Assembly: GCA_036417435.1 (NCBI GenBank) | Contig: CM070908.1 | Span: 49,633,090 to 49,697,089, forward strand | Direction: 5' to 3' | Length of the DNA: 64,000 nt | Source: Inia geoffrensis | Lineage: Eukaryota > Chordata > Mammalia > Artiodactyla > Iniidae | Shown: one piece after another, positions 45,351 through 57,057 of the stretch | Position numbering within the stretch: the first letter of the stretch is position 1 | Layout of the letters: each line of letters starts with the position of its first letter | The notes under the pieces: generated by a model | The model's input: only the letters and a program-made list of their open reading frames with translations | Told to the model about the DNA's origin: nothing | Databases searched by the model: none | Translations under genes and position numbers: made by a program

Positions 45351-47254
45351 GAGTGTCAAAACCTGTGTTATCAAGCAGTTGGAATGCTTCACCAGTGGTG
45401 CCATAGTATTTTCATCGAGCTGTAGTGCCTGGGCACGAATGTGCAGATGCAATGCTGCGTAAGACTCAGAACTACAAACCCAGAAGTTGACAAGACGGCC
45501 ATTAAGAACCCTCCCAAACCAGAGGTAAATACCCTTCTGTATAGGAGGAAACTAGCCTAGCTACCTTCCAGCCCCAGCCCCATATTTGTTTGATTGTCAA
45601 AATAGTTCACTATTACTCTATATACACACTCAGTTGGGTTTCAGAAATGCTAAAATACGAGGAGAGATGTACATCTTAGAATAAAAAGAGGGGGGAAGCT
45701 ACACAGAGAGATAAATAATTTTTTAAATAGTGCACAACAGAAGTCTTTTGGGAGAGAATTATCTTCATCTGGGAACTGCTTTGATAACCCTGAGTGAAGT
45801 AGGAGACTGGGTGTGTCCAGATACCAAGACCACAGCGGTGGGCTGGGGATGGTGATGCTGTGTTTAAGGGCAGGTGAAAAGTGATCTCCTTAGCAACACA
45901 GAAAGGAGGGGCTGAGGAGCAAAGCCAAGAGGAGCAGAAAGAGAGGAAGCAAAGAGGGATGAACAGATGCCAGGACTGGGTGCGGCCAGTAAAATTCCAC
46001 TATGGTGGAGCAATGCCTACTTGTTCCTTGAAAAGTTGTTTTTGTCTCTGAAAAGCAAATTCCTACTCTTCTGTTCTACACTTTCTTCTTCTTTCCCCGG
46101 TTTAAGAAAGTCCATTACTCTCACGAATAATTTGATGTGTATAATTTTTTCAAGACAGAAAAAAAATGAACTGAACTGGGATTTGAGTCAAGATGCATGT
46201 GGCGGGGGCAGAGACTCCATAAGAGGTCCAAGGACCTGAAGGTTCTAGTTGCTCTGAGAACATAAGCCCACCCTAGGAGCCTGCAGCAACAATGCCGTGA
46301 GGACTCTACCTTCTCAACCAAGGCAATGGGATGGGGTTAAGCTAGTCACACCTACTAATTAAAGGTCCAAGTGACCTGCAACTGAAATCTGACATGTGTG
46401 TTTGTATGTGTGTGTGCTGCTTACCAGACATCTTAGAACATCATGGTCAGTCTTCCTTTATCTTTAAGAAACCTCTGCAAAAATTCATACCATATATTGA
46501 TTGCGTTTAAATACATATGTATTTTATATACTCCTGTATAGTCAAGGTTGTATTTTTGTCTCTTTTCTTGAATTATCATGCATCTACCTTTGGCTTTTAG
46601 TATTTGATGTGAGGCAAACTCATTTGTCAATCAACAGCACTGGGTAACACTGGATAAGAGGAGGAAGAGAGGAGATGGCCCCTGATCTGCTTTAACTTTT
46701 TAAACTGTTGTGGGTTCCTTATTCCCATAAAGAATGAAGACGCCATGACCCTGTCAGCATTAAGAGTCTAGAGAGAAACCTAGATGCCAGTATGATGCCA
46801 ATTTTCATGAAGATGTTGTATTGCTTACAGGTAATACTTATCTGTTTCATCTTATAAAAATATGAGTGCTGAGATTGCATATTTACTAGCTTATATATGA
46901 AGTCCCATTTTGTCTGAGTACTAAGTATCATTGCTCATTAAACTATTAATAATTTATTAAGTTTTTAAAATTAAGTAGATTGTGATAAAAAACAGCGTAT
47001 TAATGGGAACAGGGTGAACGAGTGTACATTTCATCATTTATATTGATTGTTTTTTACAAAAGACCACTGTCCATGTAGAAGTACAGAATATCTCTGAAAT
47101 GCTACCTTGTTACCAGTAGTTATCTTAGGAGGTGAACATCTGCATGAGAATTCTTTTTTGTATTTTCTTAATTTCATTCCAGTTTACAGTAGGAGAAAAT
47201 TAACATTGGAGTTTTATTCTGGTTGTGTTTGTGTTAAGTGTGGTGTATGGGAAA
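45351..47254. other. Unassigned DNA
   Basis: No gene or repeat recognised. Frames below 90 codons with no motifs. Confidence 0.45.
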
Positions 47255-47370
47255 ATGCCCTGGCATAAGATTGGGAAGAGGAATCCAGTCACTGCTCAGC
47301 AACTCAGGGGCAAGTCATAGAAACCCTCTGTGCTGGAGTTTAATCATCTTCCAAATGGAGAAATGACATT
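47255..47370 (+). repeat. MIR-like SINE fragment
   Basis: 'ggaatccagtcactgctcagcaactcaggggcaagtcatag' and 'agtttaatcatcttccaaatgg' follow the MIR core order, diverged. Confidence 0.45.
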
Positions 47371-47423
47371 TTATTTTATTATAGCTTCCCATGGAAGAAA
47401 GGAAAGGACCATGTCTCTCTATT

Positions 47424-47893
47424 TCTCCTCCTCCCCCTCCTTCCTCTTCCTCCTCCCCTTCCTCCTCCCCTTCCTCCTCCTTCTCCTCCTTCTCCTCCTT
47501 CTCCTTCTCCTCCTCCTCCTCCTTCTCCTCCTCCTCCTCCTTCTCCCCTTCCTCCTCCTCCTTCTCCCCTTCCTCCTCCTCCTCCTCCCCTTCCTCCTCC
47601 TTCCCCTCCTCCTCCTCCACCTCCTCCTCCTCCTCCTCCTCCTCCTCCTCCTCCTCCACCTCCTCCTCCTCCTCCTCCTCCTCCTCCTCCTCCTTCTCCT
47701 CCTTCTCCTCCTTCTCCTCCTCCTCCTCCTCCTCCTCCTTCTCCTCCTCCTCCTCCTTCTCCCCTTCCTCCTCCTCCTCCTCCCCTTCCTCCTCCTTCTC
47801 CTCCTTCTCCTCCTTCTCCTCCTCCTCCACCTCCTCCTCCTCCTCCCCCTCCTCCTCCTTCTCCTCCTTCTTCTTCTTCTTCTTCCTCCCCCC
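47424..47893. repeat. 470-bp CCT/CTT polypyrimidine microsatellite
   Basis: The plus strand is almost wholly C and T, built of CTC triplets with CTT, CCCCTT and CCACCT variants that recur in larger blocks (for example CTTCTCCCCTTCCTCCTC). All frames of 168-219 codons on both strands here are repeat artefacts (poly-Leu, poly-Ser, poly-Glu, poly-Gly, poly-Arg). The pure purine/pyrimidine split makes intramolecular triplex (H-DNA) plausible. Confidence 0.97.
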
Positions 47894-48369
47894 GTAACCC
47901 TGTTGCATACCACAGAGCCACACTTGTGTTTAATAAATGCGAGGTGTTTCATATATAATAATAGAATAATAATTAGAACATACTATTAATGTATAATATA
48001 TAAGTATTAATGGTAAGTAAAATATATGCTTGGTGTTTAATAATATTTGTTGGCTGGTTCAGGGAATGAGGCATGAATGAGTATTTTTAATTATTCAGCA
48101 AGACATCAAGCTAAGAGGTAGTTAGTATATAAGCCAGTATGGAATGGCTCCCATAACTAGATTGCCAGGAGATTCCCTAAGTCAAACCTGTTGGCAAAAA
48201 GGGAGAAACATCTATTCTCTGTTAGGGGTGCAAGTTGTGACCTAGAAAACTCTAAAGACCTCTTAAGTCTCAAAGCTTAAGTACAGAGGAATTGACTCCT
48301 TTAATTATTTAATTGTTTATTATTTAAATATTAGTACGTAAATGATAATGTTTATTAAATAAAAGTCTT
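47894..48369. other. AT-rich unassigned DNA
   Basis: No feature recognised. Confidence 0.4.
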
Positions 48370-48464
48370 AAAATAAGCATAGGCATAAGGAAGATTATTA
48401 AAATCACCCATAATTCTACCACCCAAAGATAACTGCTATGAAGATTTTGGTGTATCTGTATAGA

Positions 48465-48507
<43 letters not shown>

Positions 48508-48840
48508 CCATGTGTACACACAAAGGGGAGGGGTGGAGAGAGAGAGAGAAGAGAGAAAGGAAATACATCTGCTTGTATTCATATATCATCTATTTTATTA
48601 TGAAGACTGGATCATGTCAGCTATACTCATTAACGTTAATTTTTCATCTGATATGTCATATGCATCTTTCCACATAAACACATTTATTTCTACCACATCA
48701 TTATAATAGTCAGCTAATATGAATGGATCTTATTATCACGTTGTATTTAACTAGTTCTTTTCAATAGGTTATTTAGTTTATTTCCTGTTTCAAATCCTTT
48801 CTGGAATGAAAACCCTTGCACATCCACCTGGGCCTTTGAT
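48370..48840 (-). mobile_element. Ancient L1-like relic, minus strand
   Basis: 'aattctaccacccaaagataactgctatgaagattttggtgtat', then after a GT repeat 'gactggatcatgtcagctatac', 'catctttccacataaacac' and 'gaaaacccttgcacatcc' recall the antisense 3' end of mammalian-wide L1 (L1ME/L1MC type). Strongly diverged, family uncertain. Confidence 0.45.
48465..48506. repeat. (GT)n microsatellite followed by GA-rich tract
   Basis: About 20 GT units. A GAGA-rich stretch follows at 48533-48560. Confidence 0.95.
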
Positions 48841-49599
48841 TAAATATCAGTCTTTTGGGGCTCTTATTTGAGCATATTTCTGCCCTCAGACAGAGGCTAT
48901 TGCCTGGCACTGCTGGCAATCAGGGAATCCAGCAGACAGAGCAGATGTCTTTTACATGTCCACATGTGTGGTCACATGGTATTTGACTAAACCGAATGGC
49001 CAATTAAATTCAGAATTAGATTGCCTTTTTCCTCTCATCTATTTGATTTACTGTCAATCAATGTGGATTAAACAATCGATTCTCATTTTTAGGCAGACTT
49101 TGCTTTCTTTATGTATTCTCTCTTAAGCTTTCTCCACATAAAAATCCAACAAAAGGAAATATCTATGTAAAATAAATATATTGAGTATAAATTATAAATA
49201 TATTGAGTTATAAAGTCTTAAATATATGACATATGCAATATAAATTATAAATATCTTTATTCTGGAATTATTCCCGAGGCAACAACTCACTATGTAAACC
49301 CAGAGTTAACCTTGCTGCCAGGAGGGATTAAAGAAATTACGGGTCATAAAAAAGGTATCCTAAAATAGGTGACAAAGAAATAATGTGATTTTTTAATTGA
49401 AGCCAGTGGTTGAATGGACTCCCCTGGAGGGAAGTGGGAGGTGCTGGTGGCTTGCATTCTGTCACTCCCCTTTCAGGAAACTCCATGGACCTAGGCTGCC
49501 ATGACCTCATTAATTTCTTTCTCTAACTGAAAATCTAGTTGACCTTCTCATTTCCTTTTTTAATCTTTACTATTTAAGTACCAATTGATAGAATTCTAC
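48841..49599. other. Unassigned DNA
   Basis: No gene or named repeat seen. Confidence 0.45.
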
Positions 49600-49760
49600 A
49601 GTGTCTGGAACATAAGATATGTTCAATAAATATTTTTGTGATTGATTGATGAATGAATGAATAAGTGAATTATTGAGTACCAAGTGTTTGCCGACATTGT
49701 CTTAGGCACTGGGAACACAGCAGTGAAGAGAACAAACAACAATCCCTACTCTTAGTAAAC
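49600..49760 (+). repeat. L2-type 3' end and adjoining ancient repeat
   Basis: 'ctggaacataagatatgttcaataaatatttttgtg' with (TGAA)n is an L2 3' terminus. The text after it, 'ccgacattgtcttaggcactgggaacacagcagtgaagag', is another mammalian-wide repeat piece in the opposite sense. Confidence 0.5.
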
Positions 49761-49878
49761 TGACATCCTAGTAAAGAAAAAAGGGCTATACATGAATAAA
49801 AAGTAAAATGTATAGCAAAATGTATATGGGTAAGGGCTTTAAAGAAAAGCCTGGGAAGGGGAAGACATGTATGGAAGG

Positions 49879-50200
49879 TGACAAGAATATACAGTGGAGA
49901 AAAGATAATCTCTTCAATAAGTGGTTTTGGGAAGACTGGGCATGTTAAAGAATGAAATTAGAACATGTTCTATCACCATACACAAAAATAAACTCAAGAT
50001 GGAATAAAGACCTAAATGTAAAATGGCTTATGGAAACAATAAGACTCTTAGAAGAAAACAGGCAGAACATTCTTTTACGTACTGGTAGCAATATTTTTTT
50101 GGATCTGTCTCCTAAGGCAAAGGAAATAAAAGCAAAAATAAACAAATGGGACGGTTTAAAGCTTCTGCACAGCAAAGGAAACCATTGACAAAACAATGAT
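49879..50200 (+). mobile_element. L1 ORF2 internal fragment
   Basis: It matches the full-length L1 from about 25690 to 26010: 'aagaatatacagtggagaaaaga', 'ccatacacaaaaataaactcaag', 'agacctaaatgtaaaatgg', 'gcacagcaaaggaaaccattgac'. One frame (49952-50188) stays open for 78 codons. Both ends are truncated and no poly(A) is present. Confidence 0.85.
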
Positions 50201-53144
50201 GTTGAAACTTTAAATAGGGTCATCAGAAAAGGCACAATTGCCCCTAATATTTGCAGGACCTGGATCAAGAATACCAGTGGGGTCCACATACTAAATATTC
50301 TAAAATTATAAATAAAAAATACTGTTAATTAGAATACATTCTATTCTCTTAGCTTGACATATATCTTCATAATGACACACTTGAAAATTATGTATAAAGT
50401 TATGGCTTTTATGTGACAGAAAATACCAAACATTACTGATTTAATTATTATAGTGTGTTTCTGGGTGTTGTGTTGATGGGCTCGCCATATTTAAGTGAAT
50501 GATCAAATAGAGACATATATAATTCATACTATTGCATATATTTATATAGTTTAGAAAAGCTTTTTCCTGCTTTACAAAATTTTATTTGGAACCTCATAAA
50601 ATTTTAGGATGTCAAATTTGAGAAAATGTCCATGGAGGTTCTTTCTTATATGAGCTGTAAAATTTGGAAGACTTTTCTTTATAAGGACTAATTTCTGTCT
50701 CTGGATATTTTGAGCCTGTTTCTCCTCCACTACTTATGTACTCCTTGTGTCAGGTGCTGTGAGATACCTTTATTTTGTAATACAACCTCTGGATCCCAGG
50801 CACCTGTGTGCCCCAGCTCTGGGGGAGTTGGCACAGTTGAAGTAGGAGTATTTCTAGAAGCTATTCCTACAAGGAGACAACTATCAATAAACTCACAGCA
50901 GTGTCAGCAAATTATATAAATATGCTTTACTAAACTATCTTTCTGCTGAAACCCCAAAATATATGTGGTCACTTACTATAAGGGACAGTATGATGGAGGG
51001 GACCTCAGAGTGGAAAGAGACCATGGTCTAGCTCTAGGGAAAATAGAGCACTTTCAGAGCCATGTGACAAAACCCCAACGATGATGAATATATGGCTTCT
51101 CCAAAGCCTTTCCCATTGTTTTAAAGAAAGTCTTAAAAAAGTCTTCATCGGTTTCTTCATAAATCCACCTCATTTATCAACAAAAACAAGCCGAAGGGGG
51201 GAAAAGCCCACATGAAGTATATGTAGTTCTATACAGAGAAGATCTTTCCATTTTCAGATTTCAATAGATATTGAAGTTATTCTTGATTAAAAATGTCACT
51301 GGGTGGCCTCATCTTTTCTGAGGGAAAGAACTAGGATCTGGATCAGCCTGTTCTCCAGTCTCCTCCAGTTCCCGGGATTCTGAGACTGTCTTTGAAAGTA
51401 TCTTTGGCGCATTCAGTGTCTCAGGAAGGCTAGTGGAGCCAGATTGCCCGCTCGAACCAGAACTGGAGGAAGGTTCCCACTGTTAAAAGATCATTGATAG
51501 AGAAAGGGAAGTTGGCTCGAGTGCTGATAACAAAGTAAGGATAGTAGTGGGGGCTGGGGAGGGGGCGCCTGGGAGGGGAAAGCTGGGGTGCCCACCCAGA
51601 GGGGGCCTCCCACACAGGGAAACTTCTGCATCACAAACTAGATCAGACTTAGTTTCTTCTCTGAATCATAGCTGGACTCAGTTCTTCCTGCTTAATTTGA
51701 TTTGGATTATTTATTTCTGTTTAACATGGTGTGCATGGATCATTTTCACTCAGATGGTACCATGCTCCCCAAACAAAGCCTTAACTGTAAAGGACAAAGA
51801 ATTCAGCAATGACATCGTTCATGCTTTAATTAATGAGAATGCCCCTAATAAGACCCAGAAGACCACATATCACATCCGAGCACAATTACATTATATCTGC
51901 ACACTGCCTGCACTTAGCAGTTCTGGGCTTCCTGTTTCTCCATACAGTACAGAGATAGAGTCACAACTCCAATCCATGTTGGATTATAGGAACCGAACTT
52001 GATTATAGGAACCAATTCTGCAAATATTCAGTGGAGAGATTTTTTTCTGTTCACGGAGGTTGAAAAATAGCTCAGTGGAAACCAACAAAATTAGGTGTAG
52101 GTCAGGGAATTACTTCAATATTTCGTGGCACGATTGGTTTTACTAAGTCCCACATTAGCCTAAAATGTGGTGACTTTATGTCCAGAAGTTTTTTCAACAG
52201 TTCTGCTTTCAAATTTACTGTGTTATTTCCCCACTGGGGAGGCTTATGATTGTCACTTCATGGTGACCATATCTTTGGTTTAGAAAATATTAGGCAAAAG
52301 AGAATTTTGCTTTACTTCATTTTCTTAATTGCTAAAGCTGCAAAGGTGAAAGACAGAAAAGTTGACATCAATACTGTAAATTTATAGGCATCCCAGTATC
52401 TCTCTTATGGCACTTAAACTGTGTGCATACAAGAACTTCAGTACAAAAAGAAAAGTAGCCATTATGTTGGATAGCTTGCTTCTGTTATTTATTTTCAAGG
52501 AAATCTATACTTGGTCTATCACAATATTTATTAACCTTTATTAGTTTTGTTGCTTAATTGTCTGATTTTCCTACTAAACCATACATTTCAAGGAGGTAAA
52601 AATCACATATATCATTGTAATGTATGCCTTATTCTGTTCATAATTCTAATTGGGGAACACATACTTTTATCAGTGACAACTAAAAAATAAAATTCCAAGT
52701 ATGTACCAAAGGCATTCTTATTAATAGTGAAATTCAGAAAGAATCTTTAAATGGGCTTTTAATAAATTCACCATAAGACGAGTCAAATGTGAGTAACAAT
52801 CAGTACAGGTTGGTTTCTGCTGCTGTTTTTACTGGCAAACAATGGCCAACTGCCAAAAAGCAGAGTCAATCCACACAGCTGTTTTCAGTGATTCATTTCC
52901 CCTGATTTCCCAGCTGACCCATTCGGGAGAATAGCAGGCTTTAAGCCCTAGTTACCAGCCTCATGGTTGCAAGGACCTCCCTCCCCTTCAATTGTGGGAA
53001 CATTTTAAAGACTACAGTTGGGGGTCGGTCGTCCTGGGAAACAAAGTCGTTTCCATGCCTAGAGTGTAACCAGGCAAGAATGATCCAGAAGAAAGTGAAA
53101 TGTTGATTTTAGGATGAGATGCTCCCCCATGGCTCTGAATCATC
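50201..53144. other. Unassigned, apparently single-copy DNA
   Basis: Nearly 3 kb without a recognised repeat. The 151-codon plus-strand frame at 51547-52002 has no domain that I can name. Positions 51549-51578 hold four G-runs (possible G-quadruplex) in a locally GC-rich segment. Confidence 0.4.
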
Positions 53145-53395
53145 TGAAATCCCAGCTTTCTCTCCCACCACACCCAGATGTGAGCCTCACTTTCCAAACA
53201 CTCTGCCAGTTTCCAAAATACAGACGTTTCTCTCACCCACTGGTCCCACTGCTATTGTCACTGGCTGGAATGCTCTTCCCTCTTCTTTGTTTGAGAACCT
53301 CCTCTTTTCTCCAAGGTGCAACCCAAGTATTACAGTCTCTAGAAGCTTCTCATAAACCCTCCAAGGTGGATTAGATACTCATTCTTAATGGGGGG
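53145..53395 (+). mobile_element. L2 LINE 3' portion
   Basis: 'cactctgccagtttccaaaata', 'gtcactggctggaatgctcttccctcttc', 'gagaacctcctcttttctccaaggtgcaacccaagtatta' match the L2 3' half. Two overlapping frames (53114-53374, 53119-53355) lie within it. Confidence 0.6.
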
Positions 53396-54012
53396 ATATT
53401 GCCCGCAAGGGGATGAAAATTGGCTCTTGGAAGGCAAAAAAGGCAAAAAAATTCTTACTCTTTTTATGTATAAAACACAGACATTAATATGCATACATAT
53501 ATAGATATAAAATGTATCTGTAATATGAAATTTTCACTTCAGGGGCAGTGATTAGAAGAAAATATTTAGAGTCTCCTTAAGTGGGTATTAGTGAAAATAA
53601 TTTTGAGAAACCCCAGGCAACATGCTCCTTTGACTACCCGTGTGCCTACTATTTAGCTTCTTTCAAATCACTGATTTAGAAGTTTGCTGCCCAGCATTAT
53701 TGCAGCAAGAGCTGACTCATCCCCCTTTGTAAACCCTTCTCCCACTCGAGTCATGGCTATAAGCATCTTAAGAGCTGGGACAACGGTCTTGCTCTCCATC
53801 ACCCCCTTAGGACCAGTCGCAGTACTGCAACGCAGGGGACGATAAGAAGTTTGTTCAACAGCTTTGAGGAGATCATGGCTTCTCAGCCCTACTCACAACT
53901 TTTTCACCCGTTGTGCCGTACAAAGAAGCTTTGATTCCTTCCCACTCTTTCAGCACCTGTATTTGATGAGATGGTGTTTCATGAATTTTGATTCCATCTG
54001 CAACAACCAAAG
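53396..54012. other. Unassigned DNA
   Basis: No repeat family or exon recognised. Confidence 0.45.
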
Positions 54013-54199
54013 AAGGGATGACTCCAATCTAGTACCTACAAGGGTGTATTATAGTTTCTATTAAAACAATTTTTCTCTCTAAAATCACCCTTATTTCCAC
54101 CAAAATAGCCAAATAAAGACGAATTTGTTTGGGGAAACAAAGGAAATAAAAATTTCTTGTAATCTTAAAAAAAAAAAAAAAAAAAAGGGATGGCTCCAA
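54013..54199 (+). pseudogene. Short processed retrocopy of an unknown mRNA 3' end
   Basis: AAGGGATGACTCCAA (54013-54027) recurs as AAGGGATGGCTCCAA (54185-54199). The 157 bp between ends with a poly(A) run of about 20, and an AATAAA sits roughly 16 bases before it ('ggaaataaaaatttcttg'). A second AATAAA lies at about 54113. This is the signature of an L1-mobilised, 5'-truncated mRNA copy. The inserted sequence matches no repeat that I know, so the parent is probably a host mRNA 3'UTR. I cannot name it. Confidence 0.75.
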
Positions 54200-54544
54200 G
54201 TTGAACTTACAGTGTGGATGTGTCCTGTTCAAATGTCCAAAGAATGTTTTGGCTCAGCTGTTGTTTGACATATGCTCTATTTCCAAAGGTTTCCATCAAG
54301 GAGGGCATTTTCACTGTGACGTCCGTTGAATCAGAAGTACCGGGTGACAATTTGCAGACATGTTTGCAGCCTTTTGTGGTGGCACAGATCCCTGGGACAA
54401 CTTCAAATTCCTTGAAAAGTCAGTATCAGAAAACTGTCCTTAAAATGAATTGTACCTGTCATTCTCCTATTTTATCTAGCTCTTGTATTAATATCCCACC
54501 TTATAATGAAGAAGGAGAAAATGACAGGGGATAGCTAACTTTAT

Positions 54545-54768
54545 TGTGTGTACTCTGTTCTATCTGTTTTCCTAAGTATTTTCCATACATTGAACTCTCC
54601 CAATAGTCCTATAAGTATTAGTGTTTTTCTGATTTACAGATGAGGAAACTGATGATTAAAGCAGTTAAGAAATTAGCTCGAAGACTCACAGCTAGAAGTG
54701 GACAGCTAGGATTTAAACCCAGGAAAATCTAACTCTAGAGCCAAAGCTTTTAAAGCACTATGCCAGTT
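54545..54768 (-). repeat. MIR SINE, minus strand
   Basis: 'tacagatgaggaaactgatgattaaagcagttaagaaatta', 'gactcacagctagaagtgg' and 'ggatttaaacccagg', 'tctagagccaaagc' follow the minus-strand MIR order. It ends against an A14 run at 54769. Confidence 0.8.
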
Positions 54769-54820
54769 AAAAAAAAAAAAAAATCTGTTTCAAAAGTACA
54801 TAAATAAAATAAGAAAAAAA

Positions 54821-54881
54821 GATCATTGATTTAACTATTTTTTTTATTGGTAGGCACTTTACCAAATATATGATATGTATT
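54821..54881. repeat. Local 61-bp duplication, copy 1
   Basis: From GATCATTGATTTAACTATT to ATATGTATT this segment matches 56351-56411 with 5 differences in 61 bases by eye. Both copies are preceded by an A-rich AAGAAAAAAA stretch. Confidence 0.85.
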
Positions 54882-55769
54882 CTAAAAGCATCTAAATGGT
54901 GATGATCACGATTGCTGTTAACAAGATTAAATAAATGGACTGGGCATTTAAGTTTGCAAATGAAGATGAAATTTCCACTTGGGATACATGCATAGCAATC
55001 CCAGCTATGGGTCTATATATGGAAAATGGACTGTCCCCAGATAGTACAAAGTTGAAAAATAGATTCCAAGTAAAATATTGAGACATGGAGAATTTGCATA
55101 CCACACTTGTTGTTAGAAGTTATCATTGATAGAAAAGTGTGAGTATGTGTTGGGGGGTAATGGGGGTGGTGAAAGGAGACAAAAAAGGGAGAAACTGGAA
55201 AGACTAAAAGAGAAAATTCAGGTTCTGTGTTGTAAGCATCTCCACTTCCCTCCTCCATTCCAACTGACAGCATGAAGGAATTCTTTTCATAGAAAGTTGG
55301 CATTACAATAGGACATCAGCGACTAAAACAGAAAAAGGGAAGAAAAGAAACTCCTGAATGTGGAAAGCAAGTCCATGGTTCAGAAAGCATGAACTTAGCA
55401 CAGACCTTTTCCATTTCTAGGAGACGTGACATTCCCTGTGTGGCAACGTTTCACTCGGCACCCTTGAAAGATCCAGCCACATTTTAAGGTCTTTACAAGA
55501 GTACCTAGAGAGTAGTGTTCTTTAAACTTAAGTGGATTTTTTTTTGTTTTTTAAAGTATAGCCTTAAAACAGAGGGGAAATTGTAATAAGGGCAAAATAG
55601 AATTCAATTCTTTAGCTAAGAAATTTATCCCAAATGAAATTTCAGATTTTATTCTTATCCTGAAAACTTCCCAAGAAGCCCTTTTCTGTGAGCAAAAATT
55701 TTTTTCCTAAGACTTACCACTGATGCTGATTTACTCCTACTCATCAGCTATTTTGTTACTGGAAAAGCA
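54882..55769. other. Unassigned DNA
   Basis: No feature recognised. Minus-strand frames of 70-96 codons lack motifs. Confidence 0.45.
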
Positions 55770-55910
55770 GAGAGTCTAGTTGAAGGTATGGTCTCTGCAG
55801 CAAGCTACACTACTGTGTTCTCGGGCAGGTCACTCACCTTCTCTGACCCTCAGTTTCCACACCTACCAAATCAGGTCGTACTATTTACTTCTAAAGGCAG
55901 CAATGAGTTG
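55770..55910 (+). repeat. MIR SINE
   Basis: 'gtgttctcgggcaggtcactcaccttctctgaccctcagtttccacacctacc' in two blocks is the MIR core on the plus strand. Confidence 0.6.
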
Positions 55911-56350
55911 AATGAGGAAGCATATACAAATGTTCAGCTTAATTTTTCCCCCCTTCATTCTTGTCCTTTCTTCTTTGGTTGTCAATGTTTTCTCTAAGTT
56001 TTCTTCCAACCTTTAGTTCTGTGGTAGTTAATTCCCCTTGTAAGAAATATTTTTGAAACACTCAGTTGGTTTTCCTGTAAAATTTTCACAGGTAATCAGA
56101 GAGTAGAGGCAAACAGGAAAAATGGCGTGGAGGAAATATCATGGTGTGGTTTCACGTGTACAGCTCACCACTGCTGCTTGTGGTCTGAATTAAGGAAAGC
56201 AACCCAGTCACCACTGGAACAGAAAATTTTAAAGTCACTCAAGGCAAGGTCTAGCTGAACAGACATTTCTCAAGAGTGCCAGCTGGCAATGATTACAGAA
56301 GGCTCTAAGGGATACAGAAAAAAAAACACAGTTACAAAGAAAAAAAAAGA
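55911..56350. other. Unassigned DNA
   Basis: No gene or named repeat. Ends in two A-rich runs (56319-56329, 56337-56348). Confidence 0.4.
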
Positions 56351-56590
56351 GATCATTGATTTAACTATTCTTTTTATTGCTAGGCATTTTACCAAATATA
56401 TCATGTGTATTACATTGTGTGATCTTTTCAATAACATAGGACGGAAACATTTAACCCCATTTGCAGATGAGAAAATTGAGGTTCTCAGAAGCTGAGTTAG
56501 CTTCCCCAAGTTTAATCAGCTAGTAAGCATCTAGGCCAGAGTTCTAACCCAGTCTGGGGGCTCCAAAGGCTGTCCATGTTACCTGCTGAT
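56351..56590 (-). repeat. MIR SINE, minus strand, containing duplication copy 2
   Basis: Positions 56351-56411 are the second copy of the 61-bp local duplication. From about 56370 the text follows minus-strand MIR: 'gctaggcattttaccaaat', 'catttgcagatgagaaaattgaggttctcagaagctgag', 'cagctagtaagcatctaggccagagttctaaccc'. So the duplicated block covers the start of this MIR. Confidence 0.7.
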
Positions 56591-56856
56591 TCCCAATGGT
56601 ATATGAGCCAGGATGTATAATTCAAATTAGTTTAAGCAAAAATAGGGAATGTATTAATTCCCATAAGCAAGTCATGGGGAAGAGTAGAAAGAACTAGTCC
56701 CAGAAACAACTAGTTCCAATTCACATATAATATATATATATGCTGTTGGGTTGCCTGTACTTCCTTCTTACCTCCATCCTCCTAATATTAATATAACTTT
56801 GATCTTTAACATTTTCCTTACCAGGGCTTGATGATTTTAGAACTCCACACACCCCA

Positions 56857-56869
56857 ACACACACACGCG

Positions 56870-56913
<44 letters not shown>
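56857..56913. repeat. (CA)n with (CG)n core
   Basis: Alternating purine-pyrimidine for over 50 bases: CACACACAC, then about six CG units (56866-56878), then about 17 CA units. Such tracts favour left-handed Z-DNA. Confidence 0.95.
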
Positions 56914-56917
<4 letters not shown>

Positions 56918-57057
56918 CTGTGGCCACTTTCCCCAGGTACTGTTTTCAAATGGACTGTAAGCTCCTGGAAAGGGAGAACAGTATTTTCTGCACTTTTTCT
57001 GTTCTCAGGGCACCTAACAAAGGGCTGCGCATAGTCCTGTGTCAACAGCACTTGTTT

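Noticed and set aside
47315..47989. Long open frames (168-219 codons) on both strands
   Set aside because: They translate the CCT/CTT array into low-complexity Leu, Ser, Glu, Gly or Arg runs in every phase.
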